Shown here: positions 1-8,892 of the stretch, in pieces | Layout: every line of letters begins with the position of its first letter | How positions within the stretch are numbered: the first letter of the stretch is position 1 | Assembly (NCBI GenBank): GCA_021798915.1 | Contig: JAJZBM010000028.1 | Location: 1-34,618 of the forward strand | Length of the DNA stretch: 34,618 nucleotides | Direction: 5' to 3' | From: Pseudomonadota bacterium | GTDB taxonomy: Bacteria > Pseudomonadota > Alphaproteobacteria > Acetobacterales > Acetobacteraceae | Position numbers and translations under genes: made by a program | Notes under the pieces: model-generated | What the model saw: the letters and a program-made list of their open reading frames with translations, nothing else | Database searches by the model: none | Told to the model about the DNA's origin: nothing

Positions 1-300
1 AGCGGCAGCACGCCGCCGCCATCGATGAGCGCCGAGAATTTCTGCGACAGAGTGGCACAAGCAGGATCGGCGAGGCGTTGGGCGAAGGCGCGGGCGAGCG
101 CCAGCGGATCGCCGGCGATCGTCGGGTTGTTGATTTGCGGCCGCCTTTGACCCGAAAAGGCCCGATTGTTTCATTGGGGTTGGCCCCACCTCTTGGCTCG
201 AACAGTCTTGCTCCCGCAGGGGAGATTGCTCGGTCGCGTGGATCATTATCCGATGAAAATTGAGGGTCAATTTCCAATGGAAATCAACAAACACCATCCA
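1..300. other. Left-edge region without a recognised gene
   Basis: No complete gene is seen here. On the minus strand an open frame runs from about position 171 off the left edge, with a peptide containing INNPTIAGDPLALARAFAQR. It is preceded by an in-frame stop, has no clear start, and I do not recognise the family, so it may be the broken end of a gene lying outside the window. The right half (207-282) holds a copy of the repeat also found at 31504-31579. I see no convincing promoter. Confidence 0.4.
207..282 (+). repeat. 76-bp repeat, copy A
   Basis: This stretch matches 31504-31579 in the same orientation with about six mismatches. Its 3' part contains a near-perfect dyad, TGAAAATTGA-GGG-TCAATTTCCA. 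Both copies sit beside transposase debris, so it is probably a mobile-element end or an IS-associated repeat. I cannot name the element. Confidence 0.75.
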
Positions 301-485
301 TTACGCCATGCCGGCGCGCAATTCGGTGCCGTCAGCGTAGCCCTTGATAGAAATGTCCTCGTATTTCAGCGACCGCCAGAGGCGTTCGATGAACACATTG
401 TCCATCCACCGGTCCTTGCCGTCCATCACGATCCCCATCAGTCGCTGCACCCGCTTGCGGTTGACCCGGATGCCCTCATCCCGCG
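301..485 (-). pseudogene. IS3-family transposase remnant, internally deleted
   Basis: Reading the minus strand, the frame encodes EGIRVNRKRVQRLMG followed directly by DGKDRWMDNVFIERLWRSLK and then YEDISIKGYADGTELRAGMA before a TAA stop at 301-303. The first block is the start of an IS3-type OrfB integrase, and the second is the region near its C-terminal catalytic Glu. The central catalytic core that should lie between them is missing, so this is a joined-up deletion remnant. Its upstream end touches the korB stop codon, which suggests an old insertion just after korB. It cannot encode an active transposase. Confidence 0.85.
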
Positions 486-1336
486 CCCTGACGTTTCACG
501 ACGAAGTCGGGTTCGAAATCGGCGGCCCGCATCGTGCCCTGACGCTCCGGCATGAAGGGCGGCGTGCCGGCGGTATAGAGGATGCCGGTCGTGAAGCCGT
601 CGTCGCTGGCGGCGCGCGCCATGGCGGTTGCTGGATCAGTCGCCGGCGCGTCGGCGGCGGCGTGAACCACCTGTTTCCAGGCCCGCTGTTCGGCGCGGAA
701 GGTGACGCAGGGGCTGAGCACGTGGATCACCGCGAACCCGGGATGGGCGATGCCGGCGGTGATCAGCCGCGCCAGTTCGTTGGGATTGCCGGCGAAGCCA
801 CGGGCAAAGAAACCCACCCCGGCAGCGAGCGCGAGCGGCAGCGGCGCGACCGGCGCGATACCGGTGCCGGCCGGCGTCAACTTGCTTTCGCACCAATCGG
901 GCGCGGTGGTCGGCGAGGCCTGGCCTTTGGTCATGCCATAGACCTGATTATCCATCAGGATATAGGTCATATCGACATTGCGCCGGCAGGCATGGAGGAA
1001 ATGATTACCGCCGATCGACAGGCCATCGCCATCCCCGCCAGCGGCGATCACCGTGAGATCGGGCCGCGCGAGCTTGACGCCAGTGGCGAGCGCCAGCGCT
1101 CGGCCATGCACGCCGTGGAAACCATAGACGCTGGTATAGGCCGGAAGGCGCGAGGAACAGCCGATGCCGGAAATCAGCGCGATGCTCTCGCGCGGGCGGC
1201 CGAGTTCGGCGCAGGCCTTGGTGAGCGCGGTCAGCACCGCATAATCACCGCAGCCCGGGCACCAGATCGGCTTGATGTCCGATTTGAAGTCTTGTGCGGC
1301 CAAAGCGGGCACGGCCGAAACCGGGATGTCGGGCAT
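476..1336 (-). CDS. korB: 2-oxoglutarate:ferredoxin oxidoreductase, beta (TPP) subunit KorB
   Basis: A 286-residue thiamine-diphosphate subunit of the 2-oxoacid:ferredoxin oxidoreductase family. With KorA it oxidises 2-oxoglutarate to succinyl-CoA and CO2 and reduces the ferredoxin that feeds benzoyl-CoA reductase. Visible marks are the N-terminal WCPGCGDY motif, the GIGCSSRLPAY segment, and the TPP/Mg block GDGDGLSIGGNHFLHACRRN followed by DNQVYGMTKGQ. The ATG at 1336 is chosen because GGGAG lies just upstream and the korA stop is only five bases away. The gene ends against an IS3 remnant, so its last few residues (after PDFVVKR) may not be ancestral. Substrate is inferred from the bcr operon context; other 2-oxoacids are possible. 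Confidence 0.88.
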   Translation of the reverse strand: MPDIPVSAVPALAAQDFKSDIKPIWCPGCGDYAVLTALTKACAELGRPRESIALISGIGCSSRLPAYTSVYGFHGVHGRALALATGVKLARPDLTVIAAGGDGDGLSIGGNHFLHACRRNVDMTYILMDNQVYGMTKGQASPTTAPDWCESKLTPAGTGIAPVAPLPLALAAGVGFFARGFAGNPNELARLITAGIAHPGFAVIHVLSPCVTFRAEQRAWKQVVHAAADAPATDPATAMARAASDDGFTTGILYTAGTPPFMPERQGTMRAADFEPDFVVKRQGAG

Positions 1337-1341
1337 GAACG

Positions 1342-3150
1342 TCACTCCCACGTGGTGAGACGGGCGAGGATGTCGGCGGGGCGGATGGGCAGCGGGCCCG
1401 GGCGGCTGAGCACCGCGACCTCGGCGGGAAGGTCGTAATTGGCGCGTAAGAATTTGTGGAATTGCCGGCCATGGCTCTGCTCGACGACGAGCACCCGCCG
1501 CACTCCGGCGAGCGCCGCCGCGAACTGCGCCGGCCGGGCTGGGAGCAGGAGGCGGAGCGAGATCAGCCGCACCGCGAGGCCCGCATCCCGCGCCCGTCGC
1601 GCCGCCTCGCGCGCCGGGCCGGTCGCCGAACCCCAGGTGAGGAGGGCGATCTCCCCCTCGCCCTCGCGATCCGCCCAGGACGCGCCGTAATCGAAACCGT
1701 CCAGCTTGCGCGCCCGCTTGTCGAGCTGGGCGTGATGATCGCCGGCCTGCGCCGAGGGCGCGCCGCGCGCATTGTGTTCCAGTCCGTCGGCGACATAGGG
1801 CGCGCCGGACGTGCCTTGGATCGTCCCAGGGATAGCCATCGGCGAGACCCCGCTCGCGGTCACGGTATAGCGTTGATAGCCCGCCGCCGCCGTCGCGATC
1901 AGCCGGCCGGGGAGAGAGGGTGGTGGCGGTGGCGGCGCGATGACAGCGCGGGACTGGCCGAGCGCCTGATCCGAGAGCACGATCGCCGGGGTCTGCAAGG
2001 TCTCCGCCAGGGCCACCGCCCATTGCGTCGTCGTCAGGCAGTCGCCGATGCTGTTGGGCGCCAGCACGAGATGCGGCGCATCGCCGTGCAGGCCATGCAC
2101 CGCGATGTCGAGATCGCTCTGCTCGGATTTGGTCGGGATGCCGGTGGAGGGCCCGCCGCGCATGACATCGACGACGACCAGCGGCGTCTCGGAGGCGACG
2201 GCGAGGCCGAGCGCTTCGGTCATCAGCGCGAGCCCCGGGCCGGAGGTCGCGGTCAGCGCCGGCGCGCCGGCGAAGGACGCGCCGATCACCATATTGATGG
2301 CGGCGAGTTCGTCCTCCGCCTGGACCAGCATCCCCTCGGTTTTGGCCAGCGCCGGTGCCATCCATTCCAGAACCTCGGTCGCCGGGGTAATCGGGTAGGC
2401 GGCGACGAAGCGGACGCCGCCCTTGAGCGCGCCGAGCCCGGTCGCCTGGTTGCCGCTGATGTTCCAGCGGGTTTCCGCGCAAGCCGGCGGGGCAGCGAAG
2501 CGGCGGCACGGCGGCAGAGCGGCGGCCGCCTCCACCCCCCGCGCCACGGCGCCGGCGCTCGCCTGCAACACCGTCTCGCCCTTGCGGCCGAACTGGCGCG
2601 CCAGCCCCTCGGCGACCAGCGCCGCCGGCAGGCCGATCAGGGCGGCGGCGGCGCCGAGTGCGACCATGTTCACCCGCCCGCCCGGCACCGCGCGGGCGAG
2701 CGCCTTCATCGCCAGCCCCGCGACCCGCGACCCGCTCTCGCCGATCGCCGCCGGCACCGCGCCCTCGTCCGGATCGGCGAGCACGAGGCTGGTCGCGGCA
2801 AGCGGCAATTCGGCGGCGAAACGGCTGAAATTGGCCCAGTCCAGGGCGATCAGGAGATCGAAATGATCATCCAGCGAGGAGACCGGCGCGGTCGCGATGC
2901 GGAGTAGCGCCGCCGCCTCGCCGCCCCGGATCTGCGCCCCCATGGTGCGGGTCATCAGCCCGAAGAAACCCGCTTGCGCCGCGACATCGAGCAGGATCTC
3001 CCCGGCCCGCATCGCCCCCGCGCCGCCCGAGCCGATGATCGCGAGCGAAACCGTCCCGGCATCGCCAGGTGCGGCGGGAGGGGCCGGGCAGCGGCCAACC
3101 GCCGGCAGAATCGCGGCGCCGGCCCGCTCTTCGATGCACTCAGTTGTCAC
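1342..3150 (-). CDS. korA: 2-oxoglutarate:ferredoxin oxidoreductase, fused gamma-alpha subunit KorA
   Basis: About 602 residues. An N-terminal gamma domain begins with IIGSGGAGAMRAGEILLDVA. A central low-complexity stretch (PPCRRFAAPPACAE) follows, then an alpha (pyrimidine-binding) domain with GNQATGLGALKGGVRF, AAYPITPATEVLEWMA and TSGPGLALMTEALGLA. This gamma-alpha fusion is normal for KorA-type enzymes. The GTG at 3150 is preferred because GGAGGAGA precedes it by six bases; reading further upstream would run through the ferredoxin gene. A run of six prolines occurs near residue 405, between the alpha domain and the C-terminal Rossmann-like domain. It is translationally adjacent to korB and belongs to the benzoyl-CoA reductase operon, where it regenerates low-potential ferredoxin. 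Confidence 0.88.
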   Translation of the reverse strand: MTTECIEERAGAAILPAVGRCPAPPAAPGDAGTVSLAIIGSGGAGAMRAGEILLDVAAQAGFFGLMTRTMGAQIRGGEAAALLRIATAPVSSLDDHFDLLIALDWANFSRFAAELPLAATSLVLADPDEGAVPAAIGESGSRVAGLAMKALARAVPGGRVNMVALGAAAALIGLPAALVAEGLARQFGRKGETVLQASAGAVARGVEAAAALPPCRRFAAPPACAETRWNISGNQATGLGALKGGVRFVAAYPITPATEVLEWMAPALAKTEGMLVQAEDELAAINMVIGASFAGAPALTATSGPGLALMTEALGLAVASETPLVVVDVMRGGPSTGIPTKSEQSDLDIAVHGLHGDAPHLVLAPNSIGDCLTTTQWAVALAETLQTPAIVLSDQALGQSRAVIAPPPPPPSLPGRLIATAAAGYQRYTVTASGVSPMAIPGTIQGTSGAPYVADGLEHNARGAPSAQAGDHHAQLDKRARKLDGFDYGASWADREGEGEIALLTWGSATGPAREAARRARDAGLAVRLISLRLLLPARPAQFAAALAGVRRVLVVEQSHGRQFHKFLRANYDLPAEVAVLSRPGPLPIRPADILARLTTWE

Positions 3151-3156
3151 GGCACA

Positions 3157-3164
3157 TCTCCTCC
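3157..3164 (-). promoter_or_regulatory. Ribosome binding site deciding the korA GTG start
   Basis: The minus strand reads GGAGGAGA here, six bases before the GTG at 3150. This strong site supports the GTG start over longer readings that overlap the ferredoxin gene. Confidence 0.7.
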
Positions 3165-3190
3165 ATTCCGCCCCGATTCGCTGCGGCGCG

Positions 3191-3436
3191 TCAGGCGTGA
3201 AGTTCCTGGTATTTGGCGAGCAAGGCGGCTCGGCTTTCGCGAAAATCCGGGTGGTCCTCGATGCAGTCGGCCGGGCAGACCAGCCGGCATTGCGGCTCGT
3301 CCTCGGCGCCGACGCATTCGGTGCAGCGCAGCGGATCGATGATGTAGACCGGTGCCGCGGCAGCGATCGCCTCGTTCGGGCAAACCGGCCGACAGGCATC
3401 GCAACTCGTGCAGTTCTCGGTGATCAGCAAGGCCAT
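3191..3436 (-). CDS. fdx: 2[4Fe-4S] ferredoxin of the benzoyl-CoA pathway
   Basis: An 81-residue ferredoxin with motifs CTSCDACRPVCP and CTECVGAEDEPQCRLVCP. The six-residue insertion between the second and third cysteines of the second cluster, plus a C-terminal helix, are typical of the Allochromatium/YfhL type used in aromatic metabolism (BadB and Thauera Fdx). It carries electrons from KorAB to benzoyl-CoA reductase in the cytoplasm. The ATG at 3436 follows a GGGAGGA site. It lies 24 bases after bcrD and 40 bases before korA, matching the order seen in characterised bcr-fdx-kor clusters. Confidence 0.92.
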   Translation of the reverse strand: MALLITENCTSCDACRPVCPNEAIAAAAPVYIIDPLRCTECVGAEDEPQCRLVCPADCIEDHPDFRESRAALLAKYQELHA

Positions 3437-3460
3437 GACATCCTCCCTCGCGCCGCCGGG

Positions 3461-4303
3461 TCAGGCGGCCTTCCCCCAGGCGTCGTCACGCGCGAGCTTC
3501 GCGTGGCGGAACGCGCCCCAGAGCGCAGCCCCAATCGCCCCGGCGTAGATCGAATCCGGATGATTGCGCACCGGCCACTGCACTTTCTCGTTCTGCATGG
3601 CCGCCTGCATCGCGGCGACCAGTCCTTCATCATGGGCCAGCCCGCCGGTCATCAGCACCACCCCATCGACACTGCCGATGGTCTTGATCAGCTTCGCCAG
3701 GCGATCGGCCATCGAGGAATGGATGCCGCGCAGAATATTGGCGGCGGTGATGCCGCGCGAGACCATGTTGATCACGTCGGTCTCGGCGAGTACTGCGCAA
3801 ATGCCGCTAACTTTCTCGGGGCTGTCGCCCTGTTTGGAGAGCGCGCCGATCTCGTCCTGGGCGATGCCGAGATAGCGTGATATGTTTTCCAAAAACTGCC
3901 CGGAGCCGGAGGCGCATTGGCTGGTCATCTTGTAGCTCAGCACCTTGCCGCGCCCGTCAATGCGGATCGCGCGTCCGTGCAGCGCGCCGACATCGAGCGC
4001 GCCGCGCGCCTCCGGGTCGAGAAAAATCGCCCCCCGGCCATGGGTGGTCATCGAGTAGAAATGCCCGGTATGAAAATCGAGCGATTCACCCTCGCCGGTG
4101 GTCGCGACATAATCGAGATCGCCATGGCGCATCCCGACTTCCTCGAGGGCGCTGTGATACGCGTCGCGTGCAAGCTGAAACGGATCGCGCTGGCGCACCC
4201 GGTCGACACGCCGGGCGCGCCAACGTGTCTCCGTGCCGTCGGTTTCGAGAATGACGGTTTTGATCGCGCCCGTGCCGACATCGATGCCTGCGGTCATGGT
4301 CAT
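3461..4303 (-). CDS. bcrD: Benzoyl-CoA reductase, ATPase subunit D (BcrD/BadG)
   Basis: A 280-residue ASKHA-fold ATPase, one of two ATP-hydrolysing subunits of class I benzoyl-CoA reductase. It couples ATP hydrolysis to electron transfer from ferredoxin to the aromatic ring. Visible are the phosphate-binding N-terminus AGIDVGTGAIKTVILE, the conserved GRGAIFLDPEARGALDVG region, the TSQCASGSGQFLENISRYLG block whose cysteine helps bridge a [4Fe-4S] cluster with BcrA, and the C-terminal MTGGLAHDEG and PDSIYAGAIGAALWG motifs. The start at 4303 has GGAG seven bases upstream; a second ATG two codons on is possible. It follows bcrA by 12 bases. The length fits the Thauera and Rhodopseudomonas proteins. 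Confidence 0.93.
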   Translation of the reverse strand: MTMTAGIDVGTGAIKTVILETDGTETRWRARRVDRVRQRDPFQLARDAYHSALEEVGMRHGDLDYVATTGEGESLDFHTGHFYSMTTHGRGAIFLDPEARGALDVGALHGRAIRIDGRGKVLSYKMTSQCASGSGQFLENISRYLGIAQDEIGALSKQGDSPEKVSGICAVLAETDVINMVSRGITAANILRGIHSSMADRLAKLIKTIGSVDGVVLMTGGLAHDEGLVAAMQAAMQNEKVQWPVRNHPDSIYAGAIGAALWGAFRHAKLARDDAWGKAA

Positions 4304-4315
4304 GGTTTCACTCCG

Positions 4316-5629
4316 TCACGCATTGAGGGCGCGGCGCGCAAAGGCGGCGGCGCCGAGGGCCCCGGTATAGATCGAATCTGGGTTGATATTGATCGCGACA
4401 TCGCCATAGTTCTCGACAATGAGATTGCGTAACTCTGCAACCGCTGCTTCGTTCTTGGCGACGCCTCCGGTAAAGGTGAATTGATCGCGCACCCCGCCGG
4501 AGCGCGAGATGATCGACATCGCGCGAAGGATGATGGCGCGGTGGAGGCCGGCGATGATGTCCTCGCGCCGCTCGCCAAGCGCCAGCCGGTCGCGAAGCTC
4601 GGCGCCGGCGAACACCGTGCAGGTGGAATTGATGCGCACGCTCCGTGTCGCCTGCATCGCCAGCGGCCCGAGTTCATGCACGCCCATGTTCATCTCGTCG
4701 GCGATGTAGCCGAGATAGCGCCCGCATCCCGCCGCACAGCGGTCGTTCATCTGGAAATTCTCGACGATGCCCTGATTATCGACCTGAATGGCCTTGGTGT
4801 CCTGGCCGCCGATATCGAGCACGGTCCGGGTCTCCGGATACATCATGTGCGCGCCGAGGCCGTGGCAGAGAATTTCCGAGCGGATGTTCTCCTTCGCAAA
4901 CGGCAGCGTCACCCGGCCATAGCCAGTTCCGACGACCGATGCCTCCTCGATCTCGGTCGCGAGCGCGGCCGCGACCGGGGCGGAGACCGCATCCATCAGA
5001 TCGGCGAGTTCGGGCGACATCGCGACCAGCCGCGCGAAAGCCAGCCGCAGCTTCTCGGTGACATCGCCCTCGGGGGGGCGGTTTTCTACATCGATGATCG
5101 CCTTGTCATAGATGTTCAACAGCCAGTCATAGAGGATATTGGCTCTTTTCGCGGTCTCCTGCCCGACCGCCATGAAGCGCGAGCCCGCGAGATCGCGGAA
5201 GAAATCCGATTTGCGGCGGGCGTCGCGCGCGAACAGCGCCGGCGCATCGGCGCGTAAGGTGACGAAAATCTCCCGGATGGCCTCGGTGATGGCGCCCTCG
5301 CGGCCCGCGAAGCGGCGCGCTCGGACTTTTGCGAGGCAGGTGGTTTCGAGATCGGCGAGTTGTTCGAGGAATTGGCCAAGCCGGAAACTGCGCTCCAGCG
5401 AGCCGAGAAAATCCTCGAGCCGCGCCTCCGCCGCGGTGACGCGGGCCAGCCCGCGCTGCAACAGCATGAACCGCGCCGACAGCAGCGCCTCGTATTTCGC
5501 AACTTTGCAGGCGGTTTCGTAATTGGCTCGGGAGTTGGTGATCCCGCGTCCGAGCACGTCCATGTTCTCATCGAGCACCACCGCCTTGGTGGTGGTCGAG
5601 CCGAGATCTATGCCGATGAAAGCGCGCAT
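4316..5629 (-). CDS. bcrA: Benzoyl-CoA reductase, ATPase subunit A (BcrA/BadF)
   Basis: A 437-residue ASKHA ATPase, partner of BcrD. The N-terminus [18 protein letters not shown] is the first phosphate loop. A helical insertion follows (about residues 40-190). Then come [14 protein letters not shown], the cluster-binding [32 protein letters not shown] and the C-terminal [12 protein letters not shown] and [18 protein letters not shown]. The start at 5629 gives the family length; a longer reading would overlap bcrB. Together with BcrD it forms the electron-activating half of the Bcr-type (Thauera/Rhodopseudomonas) rather than the Bzd-type enzyme. Confidence in identity is high from the combined motifs and the four-gene order C-B-A-D. 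Confidence 0.93.
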   Translation of the reverse strand: MRAFIGIDLGSTTTKAVVLDENMDVLGRGITNSRANYETACKVAKYEALLSARFMLLQRGLARVTAAEARLEDFLGSLERSFRLGQFLEQLADLETTCLAKVRARRFAGREGAITEAIREIFVTLRADAPALFARDARRKSDFFRDLAGSRFMAVGQETAKRANILYDWLLNIYDKAIIDVENRPPEGDVTEKLRLAFARLVAMSPELADLMDAVSAPVAAALATEIEEASVVGTGYGRVTLPFAKENIRSEILCHGLGAHMMYPETRTVLDIGGQDTKAIQVDNQGIVENFQMNDRCAAGCGRYLGYIADEMNMGVHELGPLAMQATRSVRINSTCTVFAGAELRDRLALGERREDIIAGLHRAIILRAMSIISRSGGVRDQFTFTGGVAKNEAAVAELRNLIVENYGDVAININPDSIYTGALGAAAFARRALNA

Positions 5630-5643
5630 GTCAGCCCCTCCCG

Positions 5644-6948
5644 TTACGCCGCGCGGGCGGCGGATTTGGAACCGGCGCGCCGCTGATCGACCATCTGGAA
5701 ATAGCTCTCCAGCCGGTTCTTGATGTTGGCCGGCGAGAAATAGCGCGGATCGACGAGATCGCTCTCGATGAACGCGGCCGGCTTGCCGGTGCGCCGCTCG
5801 ATCTCGCGCAACACCAGCAATTGGCCAGCAGAAAAGCTGTTGCAACTCTTGATCGAGTTGATCAGCAAACCATCCGCCTGGTACTCCTCCATGTATTGCG
5901 CAATGAGATCGATGCGCGCCGGAAGATTGCGGTTGGTGTAACAGCCGAGACAGTATTCGGCGAGGCTTTCCAACGGGCGATCGGGATCATGGCGGAAGCC
6001 GAGGTCATAGAGGCCGCCGACCTTGCTGTAGGTGCTGGCGACGACGACCGCGCCCTCGTCATAAAACATCTTCCAGAACTCACGGAAGCTGGTCCAGTTG
6101 GGCGGCCCCTCCACGACCAGCCGATAGCGTTCGTCCGGCATGTCTCCGGCCGGCGTCACCGGCCCTTGCCCGCGCGCCAGACGTTCGCCAATTTCGGCGC
6201 GCAGCAGACGATAATACTCGACCGCGTCCTCGGTGCCACGAAAGGCGGTGAAGATCGGGCCGATATAATAGACGCCGCCGAAATAGGCATCGATCGGCGA
6301 TGGCCTAGCTTTCGCTGATTCGAGCACCCAGACCAGATCTTCCTCGGCGCGCGCCGAGCGAGCGAGATTTTCGCGCAGACGATCGATGTCGAATGCGACG
6401 CCGCTGACCCGTTCCAGTTTCGGGATCACCTCCTCCTTGAGCTGCTTGACGACGTAGGAAACCATGGTCTTGGTGATCTTCCCATCGCCCTGATAGGGCA
6501 CGTGCAGCATCGCGGTCTCGCATTTGTACTGCGCACGAAGGAGTTCGAACCATTTCATGAAGGTGAAGCAGCCGGTGTAGGAGAGCAGCAACAGATCGGG
6601 ATCGGGCAGCTTCTGACCATCCGGCCCGATATTGCCCTTGGCGATCATGCCGAGATCGGCCTTGACATAGGTGCAGACATCCTCCGAATGGCCACGCTTC
6701 TCGGCCTCCATGATGTAGCCGCCGGTTTTCTTGCGCATGCCGTTCTGGATCGCATTGATTTCCGGGAGATTGTTGAGCATGTCGAAACACATGATCAGTT
6801 CGTTGAGATTGCCGGGAACGAAGGTCGCGGCGACCTTGCGGCCGTCGGCGGCGGCGGTCTCCAGCTTGCCGTAATTGCCGGCGATCATCGCCTTCTGCTT
6901 GAGCATCGAGCTGTCCTTGATCGCCGGGCTTGGGTTCGGGTTGGTCAT
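5644..6948 (-). CDS. bcrB: Benzoyl-CoA reductase, subunit B (BcrB/BadE)
   Basis: About 434 residues of the 2-hydroxyacyl-CoA dehydratase / benzoyl-CoA reductase fold. With BcrC it forms the module that binds benzoyl-CoA and the [4Fe-4S] clusters and carries out ring reduction to the cyclohexa-1,5-diene. Recognisable blocks are [20 protein letters not shown] near the N-terminus, [58 protein letters not shown] and [20 protein letters not shown], which supply conserved cysteines. The ATG at 6948 overlaps the bcrC stop as ATGA and has GGAG six bases upstream, which argues for translational coupling; an ATG four codons earlier is an alternative. Confidence 0.93.
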   Translation of the reverse strand: MTNPNPSPAIKDSSMLKQKAMIAGNYGKLETAAADGRKVAATFVPGNLNELIMCFDMLNNLPEINAIQNGMRKKTGGYIMEAEKRGHSEDVCTYVKADLGMIAKGNIGPDGQKLPDPDLLLLSYTGCFTFMKWFELLRAQYKCETAMLHVPYQGDGKITKTMVSYVVKQLKEEVIPKLERVSGVAFDIDRLRENLARSARAEEDLVWVLESAKARPSPIDAYFGGVYYIGPIFTAFRGTEDAVEYYRLLRAEIGERLARGQGPVTPAGDMPDERYRLVVEGPPNWTSFREFWKMFYDEGAVVVASTYSKVGGLYDLGFRHDPDRPLESLAEYCLGCYTNRNLPARIDLIAQYMEEYQADGLLINSIKSCNSFSAGQLLVLREIERRTGKPAAFIESDLVDPRYFSPANIKNRLESYFQMVDQRRAGSKSAARAA

Positions 6949-8117
6949 GGGTTGCTCCACAGCTTGATGGAATCGGCGAAGGTGCCGGCTTGTTCGCGGA
7001 TCGGCTGCATCTGTCCGGAATTTTCTGCGTATTTGAATGCGATGAAGGGGATGTCGTGGGCGGCGAGCACCTGTTGCAGCATCGGCCGCTCGAGCAAAGC
7101 CGGATCGCAGAAGCTGGGGGATGCGAAGATCACCCCCTCGGCCCGCGTACGCTTGACCGCCTCCACCAGATAAAGACCCTTTTTTGCCTGGTCCGGCTCA
7201 TACTTCGCCGACGTGTCACCGGAATTATGCAGATAGGCATCGGCGAGATTGGCGAGCGGGTCGCCCGCTTCGGCCACGTCCGAGCGCTCCCAGCGGTTGA
7301 CCAGCATGAAATCGTCATCGACGATGTAGCAGCCGGAGAGTTCGATCGATTTGATCAGATTGAGCGGCGGCTGCTCACAGAACGCACCGGTGACGACGAC
7401 GCGCGAATTATCCCGCCGCGGCCGGTTTTCCGCCGCCGCCGCCGCGAGATACTCACGCAGCATGCGGCTATGTTCCTCGACCGCGACGATCATGCCGGCG
7501 CGCATCAGGAGATAGACTTCCGCCGATGGCGCCTGCCAGGGCTGGCGGGCGCGGAACGCATAGACCTCACGCACCAAAGCGCGGTTTTCATTGTATAGCG
7601 CAATCGAGGCGCGGAGCGCGTCATCACCGACCGGCTGGCCACTCGCCTCGGCCAGCAGGTCGCGCAGCTCGGCCAACTCATGAATGTAGAATTCACCACC
7701 GACATCGTCGCGATAATTCTGCGGCACGTCGAAATAGCGGCTCCTGACCTTCGGGAACATGATTTTCCACATCCCCGAAAGGTTGCGGATCACGTCGCAG
7801 ATCGAGGGAAACAGCATTACATCGACGAAATCGAGCCGGTTGGTGACCCCGAGTTCGATCGTCGAGCGCGGGATACGGCAGATATAGCTCTGGTAATAGG
7901 CGTCGCCCTGAATGACTTCGAGCTGTTCGCCGCCGCCGAGCACGCCGAGCGGCAGGCCGCCGGCGGCGTGGATCAGTTCGCGCGGCACGTAGAACGGCAT
8001 GTAGCCGACGACGATGCGCCCCGGCCGCGCGGCTTTCCATTCGCGCGCGTAGGTGAAATTGAGGTCGTCGAACAGCGCCTGGCAACGGGCGATGATTTCA
8101 GTCGTGGTGGGGATCAT
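6945..8117 (-). CDS. bcrC: Benzoyl-CoA reductase, subunit C (BcrC/BadD)
   Basis: About 390 residues, same fold as BcrB and its partner in the benzoyl-CoA binding module. Blocks seen include VVGYMPFYVPRELIHAAGGL, the Cys-containing YYQSYICRIPRSTIELG, FPSICDVIRNLSGMWKIMF, VTGAFCEQPPLNLIKSIELS and VIFASPSFCDPALLERPML. The ATG at 8117 (MIPTTTE) lies two bases after the dch stop and is preferred over an ATG at 8135 that would overlap dch. It is the first bcr gene of the operon. Presence of all four subunits in C-B-A-D order makes a complete ATP-dependent class I reductase. Confidence 0.93.
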   Translation of the reverse strand: MIPTTTEIIARCQALFDDLNFTYAREWKAARPGRIVVGYMPFYVPRELIHAAGGLPLGVLGGGEQLEVIQGDAYYQSYICRIPRSTIELGVTNRLDFVDVMLFPSICDVIRNLSGMWKIMFPKVRSRYFDVPQNYRDDVGGEFYIHELAELRDLLAEASGQPVGDDALRASIALYNENRALVREVYAFRARQPWQAPSAEVYLLMRAGMIVAVEEHSRMLREYLAAAAAENRPRRDNSRVVVTGAFCEQPPLNLIKSIELSGCYIVDDDFMLVNRWERSDVAEAGDPLANLADAYLHNSGDTSAKYEPDQAKKGLYLVEAVKRTRAEGVIFASPSFCDPALLERPMLQQVLAAHDIPFIAFKYAENSGQMQPIREQAGTFADSIKLWSNP

Positions 8118-8119
8118 GT

Positions 8120-8890
8120 CTAGCGGTGCTCCCAATGCGGCGTGCGCTTGGTGAGAAACGCCTGCAGGCCCGTCAGCGCGTCCCGGGTCCGCATCAGATC
8201 ATTGAGGTAGAGGGCTTCGAGTTCGGCGAGACGTGCCCGCGTCCGTGCGATGAGCGCGCCGCGCGAAGCCGCCATCGCATGGCCCAAAGCGGCGGCGCTC
8301 TTGTCGGCGAGGTGGGCGCTGAACCATTCTTCCGCTACCCGCGCGGGGTCCTCGGCAACCGTCTCGATCAGTCCGATCATCCGCGCTTCCTCGGCGCCGA
8401 GGCTGCGGCCGGAAAGCAGCATGTCCTCCGCCGCGGCGCGGCCGATGCGTTCGGGAAGGAGAGCGGACGCCGCCGGCGCGAACACGCCGAGCCTGATCTC
8501 CGGCTGGCCGAACGTCGCGCCGGGGGCGGCGAAAATGCGGCTCGCGGTGAGCACGAGTTCGAGCCCGCCGCCGAGACATTGGCCGCGCACCGCGCATAAA
8601 ACCGGCGCCGGCAAAGCGAGAAGGCGCAGCAGCAGCGCATGAAACCCGACCAGCATGGCGGCGCTTTGCGCCGGCAGATGCTCCTCGACACTGGCGCCGA
8701 AGCTGAAATGCGGCCCTTCCGCATCGATCAGGACCGCGAGTGTCGGGCCAGACGCCCAACCAGCGCTCAGCGCGGCATCAAGGGCGGCGATCATCTCGGC
8801 ATCGAGGATATTGGCCTTCGGGCGCGCGAGGCGAAGACGCAGCAAGGCCCCGCTTGCGTCCCGCCAAAGCCGCACCGGCCCGGGTTCCAT
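8120..8890 (-). CDS. dch: Cyclohexa-1,5-dienecarbonyl-CoA hydratase (Dch)
   Basis: A 256-residue crotonase-fold protein. Next to bcr and oah, the expected reaction is hydration of cyclohexa-1,5-diene-1-carboxyl-CoA to 6-hydroxycyclohex-1-ene-1-carboxyl-CoA. Visible are the oxyanion-hole segment GPHFSFGASVEEHLP, RGQCLGGGLELVLTASRIF with the first acidic residue, and FGQPEIRLGVFAPAASALLP with the second, an Ala-rich version of the usual PGAGGTQ loop as in Dch proteins. The ATG at 8890 sits two bases after the oah stop; longer starts would overlap oah. Function is from family and context; a general enoyl-CoA hydratase activity cannot be excluded from sequence. Confidence 0.85.
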   Translation of the reverse strand: MEPGPVRLWRDASGALLRLRLARPKANILDAEMIAALDAALSAGWASGPTLAVLIDAEGPHFSFGASVEEHLPAQSAAMLVGFHALLLRLLALPAPVLCAVRGQCLGGGLELVLTASRIFAAPGATFGQPEIRLGVFAPAASALLPERIGRAAAEDMLLSGRSLGAEEARMIGLIETVAEDPARVAEEWFSAHLADKSAAALGHAMAASRGALIARTRARLAELEALYLNDLMRTRDALTGLQAFLTKRTPHWEHR

Positions 8891-8892
8891 CC

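Noticed and set aside
1456-2907. Long plus-strand open frame of 483 codons opposite korA
   Set aside because: It is the GC-rich antisense shadow of korA, is dominated by Arg/Gly/Ala, has no family motif and no ribosome site.
3151-3399. N-terminal extension of KorA up to 3399
   Set aside because: It would overlap the ferredoxin gene, shows no family similarity, and a strong ribosome site marks the GTG at 3150.
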